Below are positions 30,978-39,239 of a stretch of 64,000 nt of DNA, piece after piece. The stretch is from Bacteroidaceae bacterium. Its GTDB lineage: Bacteria; Bacteroidota; Bacteroidia; Bacteroidales; Bacteroidaceae. How positions within the stretch are numbered: the first letter of the stretch is position 1; each line of letters opens with the position of its first letter. The notes beneath the pieces are model-generated. The model did not search any database, was not told the origin of the DNA, and was given only the letters and a program-made list of their open reading frames with translations. The DNA lies in contig JAGCLA010000003.1 of assembly GCA_017647225.1 (NCBI GenBank), positions 1 to 64,000 on the forward strand. Direction: 5' to 3'. Made by a program: the position numbers and the translations under genes.

Positions 30978-31349
30978 ATGAAAAGTAAAGTTATAAGTAA
31001 TTGCAAGCATGTTTACGAGATTCTTATCGAGAAGATTATGGAATTTACAGATTATCTGAAATTCAAGTTCAAACGGCAGGACGAATACAGGAGTAATCTG
31101 GTAGAGGTTTACAACATCAGTAAAAAATACATCAACGAAGAATACGTTCAGGAGTTTCTGAAGGAAAGGCAAAAATGTGTCGGGCCCAACAGATACAAAA
31201 TAGAGATAAGAACATACGACAACGAAGAGAGCGAAGAGAAAATCGGCGAGGTAGTTCTAAGCAGAAAGAAGAAAATAATAGAAAAAGCCACGCTCGTCAT
31301 AAAAAGGAACATACCCGATTCGGAAAAGCTCATCTATTGGAAATTCTAA
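30978..31349 (+). CDS. Small charged protein, first gene of the S24-controlled operon
   Basis: A 123-residue, Lys/Glu-rich protein without signal or membrane segment. The N-terminal half is helical (VYEILIEKIMEFTDYLKFKFKRQ...EYVQEFLKERQKC); the C-terminal half is predicted strand-rich (YKIEIRTYDNEE ... ATLVIKRNI). I do not recognise the family. It is 24 nt before the next gene and downstream of the operator region, so it is probably induced when the repressor is cleaved. Confidence 0.6.
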   Translation: MKSKVISNCKHVYEILIEKIMEFTDYLKFKFKRQDEYRSNLVEVYNISKKYINEEYVQEFLKERQKCVGPNRYKIEIRTYDNEESEEKIGEVVLSRKKKIIEKATLVIKRNIPDSEKLIYWKF

Positions 31350-31373
31350 ACAACATATCAAAAACATAATACC

Positions 31374-31574
31374 ATGAATATAAAACTTCTTCTACTGACA
31401 CAAATAGTAAGCTTTTTCCTGATGTTGGGAACAGCAGAGCACCTGTTTACAGGTATCACCTCAACAATCATATTCACATTGTCGTTTGCAATGTTCATCA
31501 AGAGCAGCATTTATATAAACAAGAACGAAAAGCATCTATTAAGAGATTGTAAAATGAAAGAGGAAAAGTATTAA
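31374..31574 (+). CDS. Small two-helix membrane protein
   Basis: A 66-residue protein with two membrane helices (LLLLTQIVSFFLMLGTAEHLF and ITSTIIFTLSFAMFIKSSIYI) and a charged C-terminal tail. Size and layout resemble holins or SOS-induced membrane peptides, but no family is recognised. It directly follows the 123-residue gene and shares its likely control. Confidence 0.55.
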   Translation: MNIKLLLLTQIVSFFLMLGTAEHLFTGITSTIIFTLSFAMFIKSSIYINKNEKHLLRDCKMKEEKY

Positions 31575-31600
31575 AGCACAATATTATTGTTAAAAAATAA

Positions 31601-31619
31601 CTATCTTTGCATAAGATAG
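31601..31619 (+). promoter_or_regulatory. -7 box inside a dyad, before the secreted-peptide frame
   Basis: CTATCTT-TGCAT-AAGATAG is a perfect 7-bp-arm dyad that contains the -7 element TATCTTTG (31602-31609). It stands 24 nt before ATG 31633. A regulator binding the dyad would cover the promoter. Confidence 0.5.
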
Positions 31620-31632
31620 AACATTAAACTTA

Positions 31633-32022
31633 ATGAAACGCAGAATACACATATTCATATTACTGTTCCTTACAACACTTTTTGTTGTAGGCAATTGCAA
31701 TACCATTGCTGCCGAGAACTATAGCAACAAAGAGTATGCTAAGATTAAAAACAGTACAGAAAACAGTATCTGCAAATTACAAGAACGTTTACAACACTGT
31801 AAGTTCGAGCATCCACAACAAAACAACATATCGTTTACACGTCATGGTAAAAACAGTACAACAAGGCGTACTTACGACAACACAAAGAGTGGATGCAATT
31901 TCAAAAGTTATGTAAACACTATTAAGGCGGAATATCTTTTCGCTCTATGCCACAAGGCAGTAATACAATATCGCCACACACGCAGATATTATATATACGC
32001 CTTGAGGCATATCGTTATTTAG
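31633..32022 (+). pseudogene. Possible frameshifted small secreted protein
   Basis: The frame starts with a good signal peptide (MKRRIHIFILLFLTTLFVVGNCNTIAAE) and runs 129 codons, but after about codon 35 it becomes rich in Cys, His and Tyr and looks unlike a real protein. From 31706 to 31915 the +1 frame reads a more ordinary sequence (TVQKTVSANYKNVYNTVSSSI ... TTTQRVDAISKVM). This suggests one lost or gained base near 31710-31750. It could also be a genuine odd small protein. The signal peptide start and promoter are the best-supported parts. Confidence 0.35.
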
Positions 32023-32050
32023 CAATTGTTATATAAAAAAATTAAAAACA

Positions 32051-32073
32051 GGTTGCCATTACAAATGGCAACC
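32051..32073 (+). terminator. Hairpin terminator
   Basis: GGTTGCCATT-ACA-AATGGCAACC, a 10-bp perfect stem followed by an AT-rich tract (CAATTATATTTT). It ends transcription from the upstream small genes. Confidence 0.65.
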
Positions 32074-32111
32074 CAATTATATTTTGTATAACTATTCTAA
32101 AAAACTAAATA

Positions 32112-32588
32112 ATGAATACAGATTTTGATAAATTATTCCTTGAAAATAACAACATAATACTTAAAAGGAAATTCCCATATATCCCTTTATTCCTTCTTGT
32201 TGCAACAATAGTATTGTTAGCTATTGCATTAGGCATGGGAGTGGAAAACAGCGCCAAAATGCCAACGCTTATGATAGCATTCATATTGGCTACGATTGGT
32301 ATAATAAAATTGTTCATAACATCAAAATCCTTGATATACCAACCAACAAATGAGAAACTGACAAAAAGAGAGTTGTTCTTTGAACTCAGCATGAAAGAGT
32401 TGGTAACCAACATGGTCGAAAAAGAGGATATCGATTATCTGCTGAGCAAAGATAGAATGAATGACAACTTACCAATAAAAGTCACATTGCATGCAACAGC
32501 AAGCAAAAGCATAATCATTTGCCGTGCATACCATTTTGTTCCTTATTCATACGAACCTATAACAGAATATAAAATTATAAAGAAATAA
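32112..32588 (+). CDS. Hypothetical membrane protein
   Basis: A 158-residue protein with two membrane helices (YIPLFLLVATIVLLAIALGMG and MPTLMIAFILATIGIIKLFI) followed by a cytoplasmic domain of about 90 residues (KLTKRELFFELSMKELVTNMVEKEDIDYLLSKDRM...). I do not recognise it; similar two-helix proteins occur widely in Bacteroidales. It is bounded by terminators on both sides (32051-32073 and 32614-32636), so it is a single-gene unit. Confidence 0.65.
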   Translation: MNTDFDKLFLENNNIILKRKFPYIPLFLLVATIVLLAIALGMGVENSAKMPTLMIAFILATIGIIKLFITSKSLIYQPTNEKLTKRELFFELSMKELVTNMVEKEDIDYLLSKDRMNDNLPIKVTLHATASKSIIICRAYHFVPYSYEPITEYKIIKK

Positions 32589-32613
32589 ATATAAACATAG
32601 TACGTTATCCACT

Positions 32614-32636
32614 ACCAGCCCGCTTAGCGGGCTGGT
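32614..32636. terminator. Hairpin terminator
   Basis: ACCAGCCCGC-TTA-GCGGGCTGGT, a 10-bp GC-rich stem followed by ATGTTTTAC. It separates the membrane protein gene from lrgA. Confidence 0.75.
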
Positions 32637-32688
32637 ATGTTTTACGCATTTTACTAGTCTAAACGTCCGACATTATTATAAAAATCAC

Positions 32689-32696
32689 TAATTTTG
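32689..32696 (+). promoter_or_regulatory. -7 promoter element of lrgAB
   Basis: TAATTTTG matches TAnnTTTG and lies 25 nt before the lrgA ATG. Confidence 0.5.
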
Positions 32697-32720
32697 CATC
32701 TGCAAACAAAATAGCGTACA

Positions 32721-33083
32721 ATGAAGTATATTCTGCAATTTGAAATAATAATAGCGATATCACTTATAGGAGAGTTGTTAAACAGACTCATTCCCCTACC
32801 CATTCCGGCAAGCATATACGGAATGGTAATCCTTTTCACTGCATTATGCACCGGATTAATAAAATTGTCTGCAGTAAAAGAGACCGGTAAATTCCTTATA
32901 TATATAATGCCCATGATGTTTATTCCGGCGACAGTAGGCCTGCTCGAATCGTGGAGCATCATGCAGAACTTCCTTATTGCAATAATTGTAATATCACTTG
33001 TATCAACAGTTATTGTCATGGCATTGACAGGCCGTATAACACAATTTATAATTAACGTCAAGAACAAAGAAAAGAAGTCATGA
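32721..33083 (+). CDS. lrgA: CidA/LrgA family holin-like protein
   Basis: A 120-residue inner-membrane protein with four hydrophobic segments and the family pattern LIGELLNRLIPLPIPASIYGMVILFTALC. CidA/LrgA proteins are holin-like and linked to murein hydrolase control or to transport of small metabolites such as pyruvate. The stop overlaps the lrgB start by 4 nt. Confidence 0.88.
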   Translation: MKYILQFEIIIAISLIGELLNRLIPLPIPASIYGMVILFTALCTGLIKLSAVKETGKFLIYIMPMMFIPATVGLLESWSIMQNFLIAIIVISLVSTVIVMALTGRITQFIINVKNKEKKS

Positions 33084-33772
33084 AAGAGATATTGGGAAAT
33101 TCATTGTTCTTTGGCGTGGGAATAAGCGTAGGAACATACCTGTTAGGCACATACATCAAGAAGAAATGTAACTTTTTCCTTTGCAACCCACTGTTGCTTG
33201 CCATTACAATGACAATAGCGACTCTACTACTTACAGGTATTGACTATCAGCAATACAACAACGGAGCAAAGTACCTGAGCTATCTTCTTACCCCTGCAAC
33301 TGTCGCATTGGCAATTCCGCTATACGAGCAGGTAAAGCTGTTGAAGAAAAACATGACGGCAATACTCATAGGAATAGCATCGGGAGTGCTGACAAGTTTT
33401 ATATCAATTTTCGCCATGGCATTGCTGTTCAAGCTCAACCATACCGAATATGTAACATTGCTTCCCAAATCAATAACAACAGCAATAGGCATAGGACTTT
33501 CCGAAGAACTTAACGGATATGTAGCAATAACCGTTTCGGCCATAATGATAACAGGACTCTTCGGGAACATAGCCGGAGCCGGTATATGCCGTCTGTTCGG
33601 CATAAAGCACCCCGTAGCAAAAGGTATAGCCATTGGCACAGCAACACACGTTATGGGAACAGCCAAAGCAATGGAGATTGGAGAAGTGGAAGGCGCAATG
33701 AGCAGTCTGTCGGTAGCTGTTGCAGGTTGCATGACAGTAGCTGCTGCAATAATTTTTGAAGGATTGATATAA
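33080..33772 (+). CDS. lrgB: LrgB family protein
   Basis: A 230-residue membrane protein, partner of LrgA. Family motifs visible: NPLLLAITMTIATLLLTGIDYQQYNNGAKYLSYLLTPATVALAIPLY, and GTATHVMGTAKAMEIGEVEGAMSSLSVAVAGCMT. Translationally coupled to lrgA and followed closely by a small HAD gene. Confidence 0.92.
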   Translation: MKEILGNSLFFGVGISVGTYLLGTYIKKKCNFFLCNPLLLAITMTIATLLLTGIDYQQYNNGAKYLSYLLTPATVALAIPLYEQVKLLKKNMTAILIGIASGVLTSFISIFAMALLFKLNHTEYVTLLPKSITTAIGIGLSEELNGYVAITVSAIMITGLFGNIAGAGICRLFGIKHPVAKGIAIGTATHVMGTAKAMEIGEVEGAMSSLSVAVAGCMTVAAAIIFEGLI

Positions 33773-33817
33773 AATTTGCGAATAATAACTATATTCGCAG
33801 AAACAAAAACAGCCATT

Positions 33818-34231
33818 ATGATTATTGCAGTAGATTTTGACGGTACAATTGTTGAGCACAACTACCCCGCCATAGGCAGGGAGCTACCATTCGCAACAGC
33901 AACTATACGAAAGCTCATAGACGAACAGCACCAGATAATTCTTTGGACAGTACGCAAGGGAAAACTCCTGCAAGAGGCTGTCGATTGGTGCAAAGAACGC
34001 GGTATTGAATTCTATGCAGTAAACAAGAATTTCCCCGAAGAACAGATCGACAACGAACAGGGATACTGTAAAATTAATGCAGAACTGTTTATCGATGACC
34101 GCAACCTTGGTGGACTACCCGATTGGGGACATATATACAGAATGATAAAAGAGAATAAAAGCTGGAAAGAATTATACTCAGAACCTCAAGAACAGTCAAT
34201 AAAAAAGAAAAAATGTTGGTTTAGATGGTAA
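33818..34231 (+). CDS. HAD-like hydrolase (BT0820-like)
   Basis: A 137-residue cytoplasmic protein of the HAD superfamily, with motif I MIIAVDFDGTIVEHNYP and a late acidic motif FIDDRNLGG. It resembles a compact Bacteroides family; the substrate is unknown. Start at ATG 33818, right before motif I; a TTG at 33776 is in frame but unlikely. It is 45 nt after lrgB and may be in the same transcript. The C terminus is very basic (KKKKCWFRW). Confidence 0.82.
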   Translation: MIIAVDFDGTIVEHNYPAIGRELPFATATIRKLIDEQHQIILWTVRKGKLLQEAVDWCKERGIEFYAVNKNFPEEQIDNEQGYCKINAELFIDDRNLGGLPDWGHIYRMIKENKSWKELYSEPQEQSIKKKKCWFRW

Positions 34232-34321
34232 AAGATTAAAATATCTCCAAAATCTTAAATCTTAATAATCAACGACTTGTTCAAAACATTAAAAAAAGCT
34301 CAAAAAAAACTTCATAAAAGG

Positions 34322-34352
34322 TTTGCAGAGTTAAAATAAAGTTGTACCTTTG
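34322..34352 (+). promoter_or_regulatory. Consensus promoter of tRNA-Lys
   Basis: TTTG (34322-34325), 19 nt, then TACCTTTG (34345-34352): a full match to the Bacteroidetes promoter, 17 nt before the tRNA 5' end. Confidence 0.85.
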
Positions 34353-34369
34353 CAACGCATTAAGGCAAT

Positions 34370-34442
34370 GCGCTGTTAGCTCAGTTGGTAGAGCAATTGA
34401 CTCTTAATCAATGGGTCCAGGGTTCGAGTCCCTGACGGCGTA
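34370..34442 (+). tRNA. tRNA-Lys (anticodon CTT)
   Basis: 73 nt folding as a cloverleaf: acceptor GCGCTGT / ACGGCGT, D arm GCTC-GAGC, anticodon loop CTCTTAA (anticodon CTT, reading AAG), T arm CAGGG-TTCGAGT-CCCTG, discriminator A. CCA is not encoded. It has its own promoter and terminator. Confidence 0.97.
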
Positions 34443-34443
34443 C

Positions 34444-34480
34444 AAAAGACAGTTACTTCGGTAGCTGTCTTTTTTTTATA
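34444..34480 (+). terminator. Terminator of tRNA-Lys with TTCG tetraloop
   Basis: AAAAGACAGTTAC-TTCG-GTAGCTGTCTTTT followed by further T residues. Stem of about 13 pairs with one G-U, directly behind the tRNA. Confidence 0.9.
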
Positions 34481-34519
34481 AATTTATTCTTGGAAAGCTA
34501 CACACCATATATAAAAACA

Positions 34520-34556
34520 AATTTAGGGGCAATTCGTATTGAATTGCCCCTAAATT
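34520..34556. terminator. Bidirectional hairpin terminator after tyrS
   Basis: A 16-bp perfect stem (34520-34535 with 34541-34556) and 5-nt loop, immediately past the tyrS stop on the minus strand, with A/T runs on both sides. Confidence 0.8.
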
Positions 34557-34573
34557 ATATAAAAGTCAAGCTA

Positions 34574-35869
34574 TTACTTAACGATTATCAGGTAATAGTT
34601 CTTCTTGCCCTTCTGAACAAGGATATACTTGTCATTAAGCAGGTTCTCTGTTGAAATGAGCTGGTCGAAAGCAGTAAGTTTCTCTTTGTTTACTGAAACA
34701 CCACCACCCTGAACAAGCTTACGCATCTCGCCTTTTGATGCAAAAATTGCTGCATGGTCTGTAGTAAGGTCAACAGCCTTTACACCCTCGGCAAGCACCT
34801 CGCGTGATACCTCGAACTGAGGAACACCGTCGAACACTGCAAGCAATGTATCCTCATCGAGAGAACGCAAAGCCTCTGTTGAAGCGTTACCGAAAAGAAT
34901 ATTTGAAGCCTCTACAGCCTTGTTGTACTCCTCTTCGCCATGAACAAGAACTGTTACTTCCTGAGCAAGACGTTTTTGCAACAGACGCATGTGTGGAGCC
35001 TGAGCATGCTCTGCAACAAGAGCCTCAATCTCCTCGCGGCAGATAGATGTAAATATCTTGATATACTTCTCGGCATCGTCATCACTTACATTCAACCAAA
35101 ACTGATAGAAACGATAAGGTGATGTATAACGCTTGTCGAGCCAGATGTTACCCTGTTCTGTCTTACCGAACTTCTTACCGTCGGCCTTTGTGATAAGAGG
35201 ACATGTCAAGGCAAAAACCTCGTTACCCGACATTTTACGTATCATTTCGGTACCTGTGGTGATGTTACCCCACTGGTCGGCACCACCAAGCTGCAACTTG
35301 CAACCGTGTGTTTCGTTGAGGTGCACATAGTCGTAACCCTGAAGCAACTGATATGTAAACTCTGTGAATGACATACCGTCTGTACCTGCCTCACCCGAAA
35401 GACGACGCTTAACAGAATCCTTTGACATCATGTAGTTTACTGTAATCATCTTACCGATGTTACGGATAAAGTCGAGGAAGGTGAAATTCTTCATCCAGTC
35501 GTAGTTGTTCACAAGAACTGCAGCGTTTGGTGCATCGCTGTCAAAGTCGAGGAAACGTGCAAGCTGTTTCTTCAATGCCTCCTGGTTATGACGCAACTTC
35601 TCTTCGTCAATGAGCACACGCTCCTTTGATTTACCCGAAGGGTCACCAATCATACCTGTAGCACCACCAATAAGTGCTATAGGCTTGTGACCACAAAGCT
35701 GGAAATGACGCAACATCATAACACCTACAAGGTGACCAATATGCAAAGAATCGGCAGTAGGGTCAATACCGAGATATGCACTTGTCAGCTCTTTCTGCAA
35801 CTGCTCCTCTGTTCCAGGTGTCATATCCTGAATCATTCCTCTCCATCTTAATTCCTGTACAAAATTCAT
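34574..35869 (-). CDS. tyrS: Tyrosyl-tRNA synthetase
   Basis: Charges tRNA-Tyr. The 431-residue class I synthetase has the HIGH motif ([10 protein letters not shown]), the KMSKS equivalent KFGKT ([16 protein letters not shown]), the GGADQWGNI tyrosine-site segment and a C-terminal S4-like RNA-binding domain ([21 protein letters not shown]). Lies 45 nt after the MBL-fold gene and probably ends the tamL-MBL-tyrS unit. Confidence 0.97.
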   Translation of the reverse strand: MNFVQELRWRGMIQDMTPGTEEQLQKELTSAYLGIDPTADSLHIGHLVGVMMLRHFQLCGHKPIALIGGATGMIGDPSGKSKERVLIDEEKLRHNQEALKKQLARFLDFDSDAPNAAVLVNNYDWMKNFTFLDFIRNIGKMITVNYMMSKDSVKRRLSGEAGTDGMSFTEFTYQLLQGYDYVHLNETHGCKLQLGGADQWGNITTGTEMIRKMSGNEVFALTCPLITKADGKKFGKTEQGNIWLDKRYTSPYRFYQFWLNVSDDDAEKYIKIFTSICREEIEALVAEHAQAPHMRLLQKRLAQEVTVLVHGEEEYNKAVEASNILFGNASTEALRSLDEDTLLAVFDGVPQFEVSREVLAEGVKAVDLTTDHAAIFASKGEMRKLVQGGGVSVNKEKLTAFDQLISTENLLNDKYILVQKGKKNYYLIIVK

Positions 35870-35914
35870 AGTTCTATTATATTTAATTCGTTAATACTTT
35901 CAATTCAAAAAAAA

Positions 35915-36718
35915 TCAAAGACGATACAACTGTGAAGGCATTGTGCGCTTCAGCACTATCAGCTGCACATCCTTGCCCGGTATTATACCGTAATCACCCA
36001 TTTCCATTGCTACAGCCTTGTATGCAAGTTCGGGATGATTGTTCTCCTCGCTCAAATGGCACAACCATATATACTTCAGATGCTCGTTGAAGTGCGAAGC
36101 AAGATATTTTGCCGTTGCCTGGTTGCTCATGTGTCCACGAGAACTTGACACACGCTGTTTAAGAAATTCGGGATAACGTCCCATGGCAAGCATCTGTTCC
36201 TCGTAGTTGGACTCAATTACAAGATAATTTGCCTGGTCTATATAGTTTGATACTATTGGAGTTATCTCTCCAAGGTCTGTCGCTATACAGAATTTCTTAT
36301 CACCAATCTCTATAAAATATCCGACATTATCACTACCGTCATGAGGCACCTCAAACGGTGTGATAACCATGTCGCGCAGAGTTATTGACTCCTCTTTTGT
36401 TATATACCTTACATGTATGGGCTCGATGGGCTTGGAAACACAATAGTTCTTTGTTATGCCCACATGCACCTCTTTTGTCGCATACACAGGTATATTGGCT
36501 TTTGAAGATATCACACCCAATGCTTTTATATGGTCGGCATGGTCGTGTGTGACAAACATCGCACATATACTCTCAAAGGGAATACCCTCTTTCTTGAGGG
36601 CTGTCCTGATGGTCTTTGACGGGATACCGGCATCAATGAGGATACCGTAATCCCCCACCCCCAAATAGTAACAATTTCCGCAGCTTCCGCTGCCAATACT
36701 CATAAATCGAATTTCCAT
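35915..36718 (-). CDS. Metallo-beta-lactamase-fold hydrolase (YycJ/WalJ-like)
   Basis: A 267-residue cytoplasmic protein with the zinc-binding motif THDHADH and the N-terminal SIGSGSCGNCYYLGVGDYGILIDAGI typical of the YycJ/WalJ group. These are related to DNA exonucleases that affect mismatch repair and wall homeostasis; the role here is inferred. It follows tamL by 37 nt. Confidence 0.85.
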   Translation of the reverse strand: MEIRFMSIGSGSCGNCYYLGVGDYGILIDAGIPSKTIRTALKKEGIPFESICAMFVTHDHADHIKALGVISSKANIPVYATKEVHVGITKNYCVSKPIEPIHVRYITKEESITLRDMVITPFEVPHDGSDNVGYFIEIGDKKFCIATDLGEITPIVSNYIDQANYLVIESNYEEQMLAMGRYPEFLKQRVSSSRGHMSNQATAKYLASHFNEHLKYIWLCHLSEENNHPELAYKAVAMEMGDYGIIPGKDVQLIVLKRTMPSQLYRL

Positions 36719-36755
36719 TATATATTTTTTTCTCCTTCAAAAATAAAATCATACA

Positions 36756-39059
36756 TCAGAACGGATAACCGATTGCAAAATGCAAAGCGAAATCGCGTCC
36801 GAACTTTGGACATATGATTGGGAATCTCTCCCTGCCATCATAAGCAGGGTTTATCGCTTTCATTGCCGCGTCAAGGCGGAAGACGAAGAGGCCGAGATCG
36901 AACCTGAAACCAAGACCATAGGACAAAGCCAATTCTTTATAGAATTTGGTAAACTTGAATTGTCCGCCGGGCTGTTCTTCATACTCCCTTATTGTCCATA
37001 TATTACCGGCATCAAGGAATACGGCCGAATGGATTTTCCAAAAAAGGTGAGTACGGTATTCAACATTCAAGTCGAGCTTTACATCACCCGACTGATTGAT
37101 AAAGTCAATACTTTTTCCCTCATTACGATACGAACCAGGGCCAAGACTTCTCACGGTCCAACCGCGCATACCATTAGCTCCACCGGCAAAATAGCGCTTT
37201 TCAAACGGCAAGATACGCGAGTTGCCGTAAGGATAGGCTATACCGAATCCCATATGCAACACAATAGAGTTGCGGTTGTCGATATTTATTCGGGTGGCAA
37301 AATCAAAATCACCCTTCACATACTGCGCATAAGCAATTTTCAACAATGTGTATTGTCCCTCATCGTTCTTTGCTCCACCGAACGCGCTGTTTATTCCGTA
37401 CAAAAGGTTACCCGAACACTCCATATTGGTACGCACAGAATAGACAACTCTTTGGAAGCGGTTGCTGTTCTTGTGTGACGAGTTATAGGAGTATGTATAA
37501 CCCAACTTTGTAATGAGCAGGTTCTCGTAATTATATTTGAGAATTGAATTTCTGTTTGAAACGCTGTCGAGATATACCTCCTTGAATGTTTCCGAAATCC
37601 AAGGCACATAGATATAGTTTATATCCATGATGTCAAGCTTATGCATATCTTCCTTGCGCTTGCTCCACATATAGCTCCAAGAACCGGAAAGAATTCGTCT
37701 TTCAAACTCAGGGCGTTCTTGAGAGTTCAATTTAAGGGAGAAAAGTGTTGAAGATAGCAACATACGTTTATCGGCAGGCACGAAAGCCTGTGGAATACCG
37801 CCAAGCAATCGCAGACTAAGTTCGGCACCATATTCAAAATAGCTGTCGCCTGTATAGCCGCTAAGGTTCGATACAGCTTCATAAGCACCAAACAGACGCA
37901 ACGACAGCAACTCGGAGCCTTTGAAAAGGTTCTTGTCTGAAAAGGTTATTGAAGCAGCAGCACCCAAATCACCTGCGGTGTTAGTACCTTCAATCTCAAA
38001 GCCGACAGATCGGCGCTTATTACGCTCGAACACAATGTAACAATCGAGCAACGCGGTGTCGGGACGTTCAACCATACGTATGGTTGTATATTTCAAGGCT
38101 GTCAACTGCGCAAAGGAGTTGAATGTCCTATCCATGTTCTTTTGAGTAAAAATATCACCCGGCTGGAAGAATGTATTCTCGACAAGTACACTCGGACGAA
38201 CAATAGAGCTCTCTTTGTAAAGGATTTTATAATCGCGATACTCCAATGTATCACACTGCGCCAAAGCAGCCTCGTCGAAACGCATTCCGGCACCGGCAAC
38301 AAAGCATATATCACCAATCCTGTACTGTTTGTGTGGAACAGCCGGAGCATTGGGCGAAGGGGTGAACATCGCTATATTCATAGCAAGCTTTACTTTGTTC
38401 GAATAATGCGCTGTGTCGGCAATGAACGTAATGTAGTCCTTCTGGAAACGATAATATCCCTTATTCCTCAGAATTTCAGTCAACCTGTCGCGTTCCTGCT
38501 CCATACCATCGACGCTGAACGGCATTCCCGGACGAAGGTACGACTCCTCCGAATTGGTTTCAATAATTGAGCATAGTGCAGTGTCGGCACTGTTTATTTT
38601 AATTTCAGAAACATAATATCTCTCGCGTTCATGCAGGTAATATGTTGCCACCGCACGTTTCTTTTCATCATTCTTCTCACATTCAAAATCAACCGATGCG
38701 TGCAGATAACCATCGTTCACAAGCATCTGCTGGATATTGTTCTTGCTTCTTTCGGCGAGAGATTCGCTAAAAACTACGGGTGCTTCTCCAAGACGCTGAA
38801 GGACTTTGTTCACCCACATAGTCGTGTCACGTCCCGACAAGGCATAAGTGTACATAGGCACCTTGACAAGGCTGAACCATTTGGCATTAGGCATCTGACG
38901 CACATAGTTACGCGCTTTAATGACATTTGATGCGTTGGTATTGGATACAATCTTGACGTCCTTAAGAAGATACTCACCCTCCGGAATAAATTTATTCACG
39001 GAACATGAGGATATCATAAAGATACAGAGAAGAATATATGTCAATCTTTTTATCGGCAT
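36756..39059 (-). CDS. tamL: TamL-like BamA-family outer-membrane lipoprotein
   Basis: A 767-residue BamA-superfamily barrel with a lipoprotein signal (YILLCIFMISSCSVNKFIPEGEYLL), POTRA-like repeats over about residues 25-350, and a C-terminal 16-strand barrel with the GANGMRGWTVRSLGPGSY loop (the conserved VRGF/Y-type motif) and terminal aromatic residue (HFAIGYPF). TamL is the Bacteroidetes counterpart of TamA, working with TamB in outer-membrane or envelope assembly. Start at ATG 39059; the TTG one codon earlier is less likely. A TATCTTCG element is at 39091-39098. Confidence 0.85.
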   Translation of the reverse strand: MPIKRLTYILLCIFMISSCSVNKFIPEGEYLLKDVKIVSNTNASNVIKARNYVRQMPNAKWFSLVKVPMYTYALSGRDTTMWVNKVLQRLGEAPVVFSESLAERSKNNIQQMLVNDGYLHASVDFECEKNDEKKRAVATYYLHERERYYVSEIKINSADTALCSIIETNSEESYLRPGMPFSVDGMEQERDRLTEILRNKGYYRFQKDYITFIADTAHYSNKVKLAMNIAMFTPSPNAPAVPHKQYRIGDICFVAGAGMRFDEAALAQCDTLEYRDYKILYKESSIVRPSVLVENTFFQPGDIFTQKNMDRTFNSFAQLTALKYTTIRMVERPDTALLDCYIVFERNKRRSVGFEIEGTNTAGDLGAAASITFSDKNLFKGSELLSLRLFGAYEAVSNLSGYTGDSYFEYGAELSLRLLGGIPQAFVPADKRMLLSSTLFSLKLNSQERPEFERRILSGSWSYMWSKRKEDMHKLDIMDINYIYVPWISETFKEVYLDSVSNRNSILKYNYENLLITKLGYTYSYNSSHKNSNRFQRVVYSVRTNMECSGNLLYGINSAFGGAKNDEGQYTLLKIAYAQYVKGDFDFATRINIDNRNSIVLHMGFGIAYPYGNSRILPFEKRYFAGGANGMRGWTVRSLGPGSYRNEGKSIDFINQSGDVKLDLNVEYRTHLFWKIHSAVFLDAGNIWTIREYEEQPGGQFKFTKFYKELALSYGLGFRFDLGLFVFRLDAAMKAINPAYDGRERFPIICPKFGRDFALHFAIGYPF

Positions 39060-39090
39060 CAAGAATACACCTAATTTTCCAAATTTAACG

Positions 39091-39098
39091 CGAAGATA
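39091..39098 (-). promoter_or_regulatory. Variant -7 element (TATCTTCG) of tamL
   Basis: Minus-strand TATCTTCG about 32 nt before the tamL ATG. Same variant as at ligA. Confidence 0.35.
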
Positions 39099-39112
39099 CT
39101 AATAAACGGGCA

Positions 39113-39137
39113 ATATATAAAGTTAAACTTTATATAT
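39113..39137. repeat. 25-bp dyad between tamL and the SpoU methyltransferase gene
   Basis: ATATATAAAGTT-A-AACTTTATATAT: 12-bp perfect arms around a single base. Placed just upstream of the tamL -7 element, it could be an operator. Confidence 0.6.
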
Positions 39138-39205
39138 TTTGTAACAAGAAAGGTCATTTATTGGAAAATAAATCTTAAACAGGCCGAAATGTAAAAGTTT
39201 TGAGG

Positions 39206-39213
39206 TAGTTTTG
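39206..39213 (+). promoter_or_regulatory. -7 promoter element of the first SpoU methyltransferase
   Basis: TAGTTTTG matches TAnnTTTG, 27 nt before ATG 39240. No clear -33 element. Confidence 0.45.
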
Positions 39214-39239
39214 CAGAACTTTTACAAAGTATTCGTTTT

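Noticed and set aside
32721-33772. LrgA/LrgB as the lysis module of a prophage
   Set aside because: These are chromosomal CidA/LrgA and LrgB families, with their own promoter and a terminator separating them from the repressor operon.
34232-34321. AAGATT/AATCTT repeats before tRNA-Lys as a regulatory element
   Set aside because: Short AT-rich inverted repeats of this size are expected by chance in this spacer.
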